Shown here one piece after another: positions 43,170 to 53,108 of a DNA stretch of 64,000 bases (the first letter of the stretch is position 1; every line of letters starts with the position of its first letter). The stretch is from Lottia gigantea. Lineage: Eukaryota; Mollusca; Gastropoda; Lottiidae. Location: positions 1 to 64,000 of the forward strand of contig NW_008707077.1 in assembly GCF_000327385.1 (NCBI RefSeq), written 5' to 3'. A program made the translations under genes and the position numbers. The notes under the pieces are model-generated. The model saw only the letters and a program-made list of their open reading frames with translations. It was not told the DNA's origin and did not search any database.

Positions 43170-45241
43170 TTAACACCACCCAATGTTTTAAAACCATTGA
43201 TCTAACCGTTGATAATAATGCAATTAACACCAACTCACTCTACAGAATATCAACACCTCCAAGGCAAATTAAATACATTATACGTCACAGAAGCTTTGTA
43301 TTTTATTTGCATATATTCTGTATATCCCACACTTCTCCTGGTGAATAGAATGAATCTTCCACGTGCTTTCACCGGAAGAGAAATCGACGCATCTCTGAAC
43401 TAAAAGTAGCGCAAGATTTTGGTTTTAATGTAAACAAAATTATATACAGATACAGATGATTTAGGTATGTTTATCCTATACCTGAAAAATAAAAATTTTA
43501 AATTTGTTTTAATCTAGTTTTTTTTTCTTACGTGCTATGTCTGTGATACATTCTAAATCAAAAAAAAATTTCATTTGTTTAGTTCGGATACAGATTATAT
43601 TCTTGTATCCAGTGGAATATTTCCCGTGGAATAAATATGGTATGCAACAGGTGGTATTCAATGGGCGGGGCCAAAGGCTGACATTTAACACATGCGCATT
43701 TTACGTCAATAACGCTGAAGCGTCTAGCTAGGTTTGCCTCTGTCGACGTTGAAGAAATAATTAAAACCGAACGAAACAAAAACACAGAAAAAAAAGACTA
43801 AACTCGATACCCAATTCTTTCCAGACTTTTCGCATTTTTGCGATATATCGGATCGGTTAAAAAGGTTAACCAATGGCAAACTCGTGGATGTCTTTATGTC
43901 ACTCGTACTCGTGAAAATCCAATCTTTAAATAACAGAAATGTATCATACAATGTTGATTCGAACTTAGACATTTTATTCGATCACTTATAGATCTAATTG
44001 CTACCCTCCAAATTTCAGTTTTAAACCATAAATTCGCTAAGAAAAATGTGCTGATGTAGGCCTAAACTCAAGATATCGACTCGACCTGTAATAACTTATT
44101 AAATTTCAATTCTATCAAATTTTCTACTATTATTTCGCTCGCTCCGAAATTTTACAGACTTAAAGATGGGTTCCCTTATTTTCATTTATGAAAATGAAAA
44201 TGACAATACTTAGATGAATAGAAAGTAGGTGTTCTAATGACTTGGAAAAATACCAGTTTGTCTCACAATTGTCCATAATTAATTCATACTTAGCCAAATT
44301 AGAATAATTACCGGCAGAATTCCAACGAGTGGTCGATCAAGAAAGGTTTATCCAGACAGTACATACATGGACATTTATGATTGGTTAAACTCTTAATTAT
44401 ATGCAATAAGAATATAATGATATGATTAAGAATGCATGATAGAGCCTAATTCATTGAAAACACCAATTAAACAGTTTGCTTAATTTAACACTAAAAAATA
44501 AGGAAACTCATCTTTAAAGAATCATAAACTGTAATCGTTTACCAATTTTGAAGGGAAAAGATTATAAAATAACAGAGTTAATAATTTCAAATTTGCTTAA
44601 ACGTCTAAACACCACAATGTACTCAATCAGACGCAAATCGGAGGACAAAATAAGATAATTTGAACAAAAAACGTTTCTATCATGAAGAAACCTTCTGCTA
44701 CAGTCTGAAATTTAGTTAATTCAGATAACATATAGGCCTAGTCAAAGTTTATTTTTATCAAGGAAACAGAAATATAGAATGCCTTTGAAGCATTATAGCA
44801 TGAAATTATATACTAAATATAATGCTAATCACACGTAAGAACTGAGAAAAAAAACCAATACAGTTTTCTTTTAATAATTGAGCATGACCATGCCAAAAAT
44901 CACCCTTCATTTTTCCCTACAAGCTTCTTTCAAAAGATAAAATGAAACTCCATTATTTTATAATTTTTAAATCATATCGATTTTAATGTTCTATTTGTGT
45001 CAGGAAATGTTTTTATTGGCACAGTTTTGATTGATTGATTTGATGAAAACAGTTCAGCTACAAGCAAAACATCACATCAAGAAAGCATAGCATAAATACA
45101 AAATTTTGCTTTATCACAAACAGTTTAATTAAAATTAGACCTATCTTCCGTTCGTATTTTGTTAGTATCGTTTCAAATGTTTTATTACTTATTAGCTTTG
45201 TACGTAACCACTACAGTAAGGTCTAACACTGTCCTTCTTCA
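43170..45241. other. Intergenic; partial M1 copy, no gene seen
   Basis: There is no convincing coding frame. The stretch 44180-44525 is the inverse of part of M1 copy 1 (about 25650-25960), for example the inverse of AATCATATCATTATGTTCTT-type text and of CCTTATTTTTT. The remainder is AT-rich. Confidence 0.4.
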
Positions 45242-45450
45242 CTTTTCATTCTGTTAACCTTTGCTTGACCCCTGTTTTAACCAATCACGTGGCTGCCTAA
45301 AATAGGTGCATTCCGAGGCATATTAGACTAGCTTATCAAGTCCGCTGGTCTAATACACCTATTTTTCGCATCAAATTATCCCGTCGCTGGAAAGGGCAAC
45401 CACATGATTGGTTAAAATAGAGGTCAAGCTCAGGTTAACAGAATGAAAAG
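45242..45450. repeat. Foldback MITE, 209 bp
   Basis: The left arm CTTTTCATTCTGTTAACCTT and following bases (TTGACC, TTTTAACCAATCA, GTGG) are matched by the inverse of the right arm over about 55 bp, with few mismatches. It is noncoding. Confidence 0.65.
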
Positions 45451-45990
45451 TCCCATAAACCCTCTATACTTGGCAGATCTGGAAAGCCAAGACTATGTTA
45501 TCATTGTTCTTTTTTGACCCATGAAAAAACTTTTACACGAGCTGCCCCTGGGGCGGCCCCTAATAGATGTGTGCAACTCCCGTCCCAATCTAATATCGAG
45601 GCTAACCAAATCTGTTGCACGTTTTACCCTTTTAAATAAGAAAATTTGAGGTAGGCTACAAACGGGAACCCGCTTTCCTTTTCAGTAAGTGGATTATTTT
45701 TTTTGATAAATTGATGTTTTATTGTAAAAGAGAACATTGCAGGTGCGGGTGATATGAGTCGCGTCAATGACATTATAGACGTATGGATATTCCAAGCGAT
45801 TCCCTTAAATTATACTCGAATAATAATTTTCTTTCGTTAAACATTGGACAATATATGCGTTGAAAATCATCTAGTTTTTTTTTTAAGTCACTTTCAGGAT
45901 TGCTATTTGAGCATTGGTACCAGACAAAATATAACAATTTTTGTTATCTAATTAATCTTCTTCGGCCAAATCTAGCTCGTTTGTAGGGCC

Positions 45991-46560
45991 TAGGGGAGAC
46001 CGGGGCTTGTTGTAACACGGGTAAGTTGTAACAAGGCCCATAATTTCTAACACACAAACTCTACAGTTCTAAAGAGTTAATTCCTCACAGATGATGGTGT
46101 AGCTATTAACATATTATCCGAAGAAGGTGGTCAAGAACTCGGTTGTGAATGACGCAAATCATGTCTATCAAATATAAAAGTCAAATTTTAGATGCATTTT
46201 AAAGTTGTCCATAACGTGTTAAATCTATGACAGGGTAAAGGAGGCATTATTGGTAGGATATAACATCACTTCTTAAATTAGATGGTGATCTGACGCTGTT
46301 CCACTTTTCATAATTGGTGTGTAGGGTATTTAAAATGAACAGGTGGAGTTAATTGTAACATTCTTCGTGGGGTATGTTGTAACCGTCTTAAGGTATGGCT
46401 AGATGTTGCGTTTTAAAAAACATCTCATGGTTTAACGTGTAACCAGCTTCTGGTAGCCCTTACAGACATCATTTCGATTACATGTGTTTTATTGTTGTGT
46501 TACATTTTACCCCACGGTCTGTTATACGGGGTAAGTTTCAACAAAATTATCAAAACCTTA
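45991..46560 (+). repeat. Dispersed repeat with GTTGTAACA motifs
   Basis: Starts TAGGGGAGACCGGGGCTTG and continues with repeated GGGTAAGTTGTAACA-like text up to about 46540. This end resembles a DNA-transposon terminus seen in several invertebrates. The matching right terminus was not found, so the element is probably truncated or diverged. Confidence 0.35.
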
Positions 46561-46857
46561 ATTATCTTAAATAGGGATTGCATTTCAGAAGAAGAAGTTC
46601 GCGCAAAAGTTAAGTTATAGAATAGTTGAAGCTCTTTCCATAACATAAATCAGTTTCCACGAAATTTTAGTTTCTTTCTGACCATCTCTCAGGAGCAAGC
46701 CTTCAAAATAATTTCAAGGAGATTGTGTCAGGTTCAGTTTCTCAGCCTAGGCTGAGGGTGATGATCAGTGCAGTTCACCCTTATATTTGTTATGATAATA
46801 AAACTCTCACTCTTTCTCCGACAATATTCAAATGATATATTCTTCTATTTAAGGGAT

Positions 46858-47517
46858 GAAATGTGGAATGAATTAGAAGAACGGGGATATTGTGTAGTAC
46901 CGAATGTCCTCAGGATTGAACAATGTGACCAGTATATTTCAGAGTTAAAAGATTGGGCAGCCAACCAAAACGGTTTAGATTTTACCCACAAGTTTTCTTT
47001 GATGAACCTGCCAAGAGTTGGTCATCTTGAAACAATATGGAAAATTCGTCTGCATGCAAAACAAGTGTTTGCAGCTCTCTGGGGAACGGATAAACTGGTA
47101 AACTGGTTTCCAGTTTTATAAATTTTCAATGGCACCTCCACCAGAAGAGGGTACTGGAGATTTTGATTCAGGGTATATTTGGCTTCATGTGGATCGAAAT
47201 GGTCGTAGACGAGGTTTACATGCTGTACAAGGGGGTGTGTATTTGGAAGAAACGTCCCTGACTGACCAGTGTCTTCGAGTAATGGAAGCTTCTGTTAAAT
47301 ATATGAAAATATGTTACTTACATGTCATATGCCATGTCTGAATGTAAGAATCCATAAAAAAGATTCTAGTTTGCCAGAGGATTTGTACGCCATCGAGGAA
47401 CTTCCAGAAATAGCCAAATCAAAAGTTGTCAGACAGCTTGTAGGGATAGAAAAATATGACTTCAACGACGGAAAGCCAAACGGGCCAAAAGAATTACCAA
47501 AATGGATACCAGAGTAG
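46858..47517 (+). pseudogene. Dioxygenase copy 2, decayed
   Basis: Matches exon 2 of copy 3 closely at the DNA level, plus about 200 bp of upstream intron sequence, but no first coding exon is found upstream. Relative to copy 3, the segment AAACTGGT is duplicated near 47095, with a base lost shortly after. About 290 bp are also deleted (copy 3 positions about 52220-52511), removing the distal iron-binding histidine and the 2-oxoglutarate arginine. The proximal HVD motif is still present. The reading frame is therefore interrupted and the enzyme core destroyed. It could still be transcribed, but no functional oxygenase is expected. Confidence 0.85.
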
Positions 47518-47664
47518 TAGCCTATAGGCTAAGTGTTATGCCGTCGTATGTAGGCCTATTAAACCCAACAAAAGTTGCTAAATGAAATATTATATTGATT
47601 TTGATTTGTGGGTAGTTGCAATGCTTATTCTGTTATGAATTCAATTGATCAATTAGTAGACATT

Positions 47665-47776
47665 ACTAGGTATGTCCAATCACATTGCTAAGTATGTCAA
47701 TCTAAATCGCATTACTTAGTATGCCAAATCAGATTATGAGTATGTCAAATCACATTTCTAGGAATGTCAAATCACC
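47665..47776 (+). repeat. Degenerate minisatellite after dioxygenase copy 2
   Basis: About five units resembling CTAGGTATGTCAAATCACATT in tandem, with a period near 24-28 bp. The run is specific to the 3' flank of copy 2. Confidence 0.55.
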
Positions 47777-47880
47777 AACGCATACTCTCAACCTCAGTTT
47801 AATTAAAATTAGTTCGTTTTAGGTTTTATTTATATAAAGCTTTTATTTTTTAATCAAATGCTTCAGTTACCAAATAGATC

Positions 47881-48212
47881 GAAACATCTGTCTCTATTCC
47901 AGCCTCTGATAGCTGTTTGGACAGGGTGCAGGCTGGTAAAGAGACAGAAAAGGTGTTAAATGGTGGACATTCCGCATGGTTGAAACCTATTTAGATATCT
48001 CGGATCTGCAAAACTCGGATATATTTGGAAAGATGAATGTTTTTGTAGTTCAGTCAATCTTCGTAGAGGTAAAAATATATACTATGTTAGATATAACGCA
48101 TCTTCGTAGTTGTGGGATGTTCCCTTTTATCAAGGTCTTTCTTACTGACTCTACCCAAGCTGGCAATTATGTTAAAACATCCATCAGAGGCTGTAATAGG
48201 GGCAGATGTTTC
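47881..48212 (-). mobile_element. Inverted-repeat element, family M3, copy C (best preserved)
   Basis: 332 bp with terminal inverted repeats of about 30 bp: the left end is GAAACATCTGTCTCTATTCC and the complement of the right end is GAAACATCTGCCCCTATTAC. The body is the inverse of copies A and B (GGATCTGCAAAACTCGG against CCGGGTTTTGCAGATC-like). There is no open frame of interest and no clear target duplication. Confidence 0.65.
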
Positions 48213-49442
48213 AGACTAGTACCTGAAGTGACAAGGTTTGACTCCAGAAAACCTCAGAATTGACCACATTTGTATATACGAGTTGTATCCCTTTTCCGGA
48301 AAACGTCTTTTCCCCGGAGAATGTTTTTGATTTATAAACAATAGAGATTACGTTTGTTACTCTAGTGGACACTACCAGGTGCAAGTTGTGTTCGGTGCAA
48401 ACGTCGCGTTTTTCTTACATTCTGTATTGTTTATTAGATTGAGTATAATGGAGTCTAGCCCGTTGACTACATCATGCCTTACTCTCGGAGTACGTAGCGT
48501 ACAGTATTCTTGAGTGATGAAAAGAATCTAACGACACTGGTAGGTAGATGACGTTCGCTTCCAGTGGATGCTGATATCGCAAACTAGGTAGTTGTTGATA
48601 GTCGTAGTAGTTGGTAGTTGGATTGGTTCAAATTGGATGATTCTGTGTTGTTGGTTTGGTTGTTGATACTTCGTTAGATCTGGTCGGGTCGAATGACATG
48701 GCGGTGAAACTCTGGTCTGGGTGGTGTGGCGTGAGTTACTCGATCACCTTCATTCTTCTAAACTCGTTCTGATCCTGCTATTTCTTGTTGATTGGTAGTC
48801 GAATGATAGTCGTTGGTTTGGTTAGATTATCTAATAACTGTTGGAAAAAGAGAAGACCCGAAAAAAGCAAAAAAAGAAAAAATGTAAGAAAAGAGGGGGA
48901 AAGAGAGAGAGAAAATAAACAAAAAAATAAAAGGGGAAAAAGCTTTATACAATTGGGAAAAGATGTTTCTGCAGTGAAACTTGTTAAATTAATGGGATAT
49001 AATTAAAAAGTGTTAAGAAACTTTGAGAATAAAACTTAGCCTACCTGTTCAAGACAGATTTAGTGATTAGGGTGATTGAAGAGTAACAAGTTACTATTCA
49101 ATATAAGGCAATGGCACAGGGTTAAAGTTTTGTTTACAATAATTGTGATGCTAATATGCAATGAACTAAATCAAAGAAGATCATAATGGTTATCATATAG
49201 ATCTTCTTGGGCCTAATAAAGAAATTCATAATACTTATAATCTACATTTACGGAAATAACATTAATGGGACAATTGTCTGTGGAAAATACAGAATCATAA
49301 AATCTCTGACTGCTTCAAATTTTCTGGAATAATGAAGAAAAGGGATTAATGGCTGCAGGTATAGAAAGTAAATTGTTTTAGACTATTATATACTATAAAT
49401 TACAAAGACAGTTAATAAAATGAAAATATTTAATTCTGTTAT
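48213..49442. other. No gene seen; purine-rich tract
   Basis: There is no convincing coding frame. The stretch 48840-48955 is strongly purine-rich (AAAAAGAGAAGACCCG, GAAAGAGAGAGAGAAAATAA). The stretch 48543-48586 is the inverse of 54590-54642. The interval may include the 3' tail of the Penelope-like fragment that follows. Confidence 0.35.
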
Positions 49443-50520
49443 AGATCACTCTACATCATCGGTGGGGTCAAGTCGACCACGAACAACTATATCCTGTAGA
49501 TTTTTATTTTTCGAATAAGCTATGACTAATTTTTTGTAAAAAATAGTGGGAAATTTATTTTGTAACTCTGTGTAGTATCTTTTGATAATTCGTGATGCTT
49601 GGCAAGAAATGTTATTGAATAGAGCAACAAATGGGATTATTTGAGAATCAAACTGTATATTTAGTCCACAGGGTGAAATAGTTTTTAGTTGATTCATCCA
49701 AAAGCTCTCCCTGTATAGTCTTGAACTTTTAGGGTTGGTGTCTTCTTCTGAGATGACCTTTTCAATGGGCGCCACCTTCATATCTGCGAGGGAATGGTTG
49801 GGAGAGTTGAAATGGTTCCCAATAGAATTATCCAGATGATGGGAGATGTCGAAACGATGGCCCTTAATTCTTTCTCTCAAAGAGGTTTTAGTTTCGCCTA
49901 TGTATTGTAAATGACATTTGTCGCATGAAATTAGGTAAATGATATTTGTGCTGGTACAAGAAAGCTCACCGTTAATAGGGAATTGTTTACCGTTATGCTT
50001 ATTAGAGAAAGAATTGGTTGTTAAAATATGCTCGCAGGTTCTACATCTTGTAGATCTGCACGGCCGTGATCCGAAAGATTGATTAGAGTTTACCGGAACG
50101 AGGATTATGTTCCGATTCTCAATTTCTGAAAGAGTTGTGCTTTTAATGCTGCGGAGATATCGTTTTGAATATCCCCGCTCTCGCAATTTCTAAAAGACTA
50201 ATTGACACGCATCATCAAAATCCTCTGTTCTGGTGCAAATTCTACGGAACCGTAAAACTTGCTATTTTATTATGCCTGAAAATGTATGTTTAGGATGAAA
50301 AGAGCTTTTCAATAAAAGTTGGTGGGTATCAGTGGGTTTAGAAATTACTTTAATATCAGCCTTCCTAGTTTCATTAAAATCCGGTCCTTTGAATACTGTT
50401 GTGTCGAGAAAGTCCATGCTGTGATCACTTATATTTACTGTTCGAGGTTCCGTAGCATGTCGGCCCATTTCTGGTTGATTCTAGAAGATACGATACTGTA
50501 GAATTCCGAATAGGAGTATT
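49443..50520 (-). mobile_element. Penelope-like element, 3' fragment with GIY-YIG nuclease
   Basis: The minus-strand text contains, in order, the end of a Penelope-type reverse transcriptase (MDFLDTTVFKG, KPTDTHQLLLKSSFHPKHT) and a Cys-rich linker (CRSTRCRTCEHI). These are followed by a GIY-YIG endonuclease domain (NIIYLISCDKCHLQYIGETK, LRERIKGH) and a C-terminal tail with a stop near 49443. That order is diagnostic of Penelope-like elements. The 5' part of the RT is absent and the frame is interrupted, so this is a dead 5'-truncated copy. Confidence 0.85.
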
Positions 50521-50639
50521 CTACAGGCTCGATATCTTCCAGACTCAAACACAACGGTCTGCGTGATCATTGTCAGGGATGGAGACATGCGATGGGACCC
50601 ATACTAATTCGATCTTGTGGTTGTTGTTGGTTTGGTAGT

Positions 50640-50850
50640 TGTTCTACCTTGTTCTTCTTATTTCGGCGATAACTTCTGAGCTGCAATTAGAAGATGTAAT
50701 AGAAATTGCTTTTACTAATGCGAATGTCTTTCGCTGGGATGCACAAACCGTAACCTGCTGCTTTACTACTTTTGGAACCATTAATGAAGAGCTTCAAATG
50801 GTTGTCGTACATGGAATAATAAGATCAACAGCGTAAGCTCTTGCTCCTAG
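50640..50850 (-). mobile_element. Possible RNase H remnant of a retroelement
   Basis: A minus-strand frame reads LKLFINGSKSSKAAGYGL followed by CIPAKDIRIS, resembling the first block of retroelement RNase H domains (xxxTDGSK...GAG). It is short and isolated, with the usual catalytic Asp replaced by Asn. A LINE-type origin is likely. Other explanations remain open. Confidence 0.35.
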
Positions 50851-51133
50851 TGGGTTCTCGTGCTTGTTGGTCTAACTTACACCGAGAAATTCACAGCTTT
50901 CTTGTCTTACAAGTAGTCTAGCTCACTGGTTGATGAACTAAACTTGAAGGCACGAGTTGCGCCCCTTATTTGATTTATTTGTCGTTTTTTACAAACAAAA
51001 GAAAAAGTAAATGAGTCCTTGTCGGTTTATAAGTCATATAAAACACTTATCCCCGTGTTTACAGTAAAATTTTTTGTTTGTGAGCGAGCATGAACCATGT
51101 CATTTTAGCATGGTAATGAAACTTTGAACGTTA

Positions 51134-51140
51134 TATATAA
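51134..51140 (+). promoter_or_regulatory. TATA-box candidate for dioxygenase copy 3
   Basis: TATATAA followed by GAGCCCC lies about 310 bp upstream of the start codon in exon 1 of copy 3. No equivalent was recognised before copy 1. Confidence 0.3.
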
Positions 51141-51444
51141 GAGCCCCTGTAGTAAATTATAGGCAGACCTCTAGCCGAAATACAATATTACCAAGCACGA
51201 TTATCAAGTTCAACGACATTTACTCTATGTATGTTATCTTTTGAATGGATAAATATAGTATAATAATGTCAACCTATGATGCAAGATGAAGGTGGTGTAG
51301 CCTTAGATATAACCTACCATACGACACTTTTATCGACACCGACATATTTTAACGGACCGAGTGGGTGGGTGTCGGATTACATAGAGTAAACTGTTTAGTG
51401 TATTATTGTGATACCTGGGTAGGACTACTGACATATATTTTAAC

Positions 51445-52728
51445 ATGTCGAACTTCAACAGGTGAGCTGTTTTATTGATTTTTAAATGGGCTGACGTATT
51501 TCTGAACGACTTTATTAAACAACCCACGCCTCTCAAATCCAATATTGTATTGCAATAAAATTATACGCAAAAAGTGAAGTATCCATGAAATTTTAATTTC
51601 TTTCTGACCATCTCTCAGGAGCAAGCCATCAAAATAATTTCAAGGAGATTGTGTCAGGTTCAGTTTCTCAGCCTACGCTGAGGGTCATGATCAGTGCAGT
51701 TCACCCTTATATTTGTTATGATAATAAAACTCTCACTCTTTCTCCGACAATATTCAAATGATATATTCTTCTATTTAAGGGATGAAATGTGGAATGAATT
51801 AGAAGAACGGGGATATTGTGTAGTACCGAATGTCCTCAGCATTGAACAATGTGACCAGTATATTACAGAGTTAAAAGATTGGGCAGCCAACCAAAACGGT
51901 TTAGATTTTACCCACAAGTTTTCATTGATGAACCTGCCAAGAGTTGGTCATCTTGAAACAATATGGAAAATTCGTCTGCATGCAAAACAAGTGTTTGCAG
52001 CTCTCTGGGGAACGGATAAACTGGTTTCCAGTTTTGATAAATTTTCAATGGCACCTCCACCAGAAGAGGGTACTGGAGATTTTGATTCAGGGTATATTTG
52101 GCTTCATGTGGATCGAGATGGTCGTAGACGAGGTTTACATGCTGTACAAGGGGGTGTGTATTTGGAAGAAACGTCCCTGACTGACCAGTGTCTTCGAGTA
52201 ATGGAAGGTTCTGTTAAATTCACAGATGAATTTTTTTCAACCCATCCTCAAGCATGTGAAAAAAGTAAGGGAAAAGATCATTATAGACTATCAAATTCCG
52301 AAATCGAATGGTATAAATCTAAAGGGTGTGTCAATAAGAAAATTCCAGCACCAAAAGGTTCCATGATTTTATGGGATTCGAGAACTGTTCACGATAACGT
52401 CAAAGCAACTTTTGGCCGTCCGAATTCAGATCGTTGGCGGTTTGTAATATTCGCTTGTATGATGCCGGCTCAGTGGTTGAGTGAGGAAGATTTACAGATT
52501 AAAAAGTATGCATATGAAAATATGTTACTTACATGTCATATGCCATGTCTGAATGTAAGAATCCATAAAAAAGATTCTAGTTTGCCAGAGGATTTGTACG
52601 CCATCGAGGAACTTCCAGAAATAGCCAAATCAAAAGTTGTCAGGCAGCTTGTAGGGATAGAAAAATATGACTTCAACGACGGAAAGCCGAATGGACCAAA
52701 AGAATTACCAAAGTGGATACCAGAGTAG
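51445..52728 (+). CDS. Phytanoyl-CoA dioxygenase-like protein, copy 3
   Basis: The closest paralogue of copy 1, 321 aa. Exon 1 is 51445-51461 (ATGTCGAACTTCAACAG, MSNFN plus split Arg) with donor gtgagc; exon 2 is 51780-52728 with acceptor TATTTAAG. Without the first exon the open frame would extend 28 residues into the intron (a hydrophobic run starting MQFTLIFVMII), which I reject because the acceptor and the paralogous exon 1 match copy 1 exactly in phase. The iron ligands HVD and VHDN are present, as is the GRPNSDRWRF arginine region. The intron is 318 bp. Near the C-terminus it has one residue more than copy 1 (LTCHMPCL against LTYMPCL). No peroxisomal targeting signal is evident at either end. 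The frame is intact. Confidence 0.86.
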
Positions 52729-52820
52729 TAGCCTATAGGCCAAGTGTTATGCCGTCGTATGTAGGCCTATTCAACCCCACAAAAGTTGCTAAATGAAATA
52801 TTATATTGATTTTGATTTGT

Positions 52821-53000
52821 GTGAATGTAAGAATCCATGGTAAAGACCTAAGTTTTCCAGAGGATTTGTACGCCATCGGGGAACTTCCACAAATTGCCAA
52901 ATAAGGAGATGTCAGGCAGCTTGTAGGGACAGAAAATATGACTTCAACGACGCAAAGCCAAATGGGCCAAAAGAATTACCAAAATGGATACCGGAGTAGT
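52821..53000 (+). pseudogene. Dioxygenase copy 4, 3' scrap
   Basis: About 180 bp directly downstream of copy 3 repeat the last 55 or so codons of the gene (text equivalent to PEDLYAIEELP, KYDFNDGKPNGPKELPKWIPE, recognisable but with stops and small indels, and ending in the same TAG). It joins copy 3's 3' flank at GATTTTGATTTGTG. It is a remnant of a lost fourth copy. Confidence 0.8.
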
Positions 53001-53108
53001 GTTTATTGTTAAATAAATTATTAAATAGATGCTGATTTGATTGAAGTTACAATATTTATTCATTTGGGAATTTCTTTTTATCAAATTACTGATTGAAAAA
53101 TTTGTTTA

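Noticed and set aside
51694-51780. N-terminal hydrophobic extension (MQFTLIFVMII...) on dioxygenase copy 3, resembling a signal peptide
   Set aside because: It is intron sequence. A clean acceptor (TATTTAAG) and a paralogous first exon at 51445 in matching phase show that the open frame merely continues into the intron.
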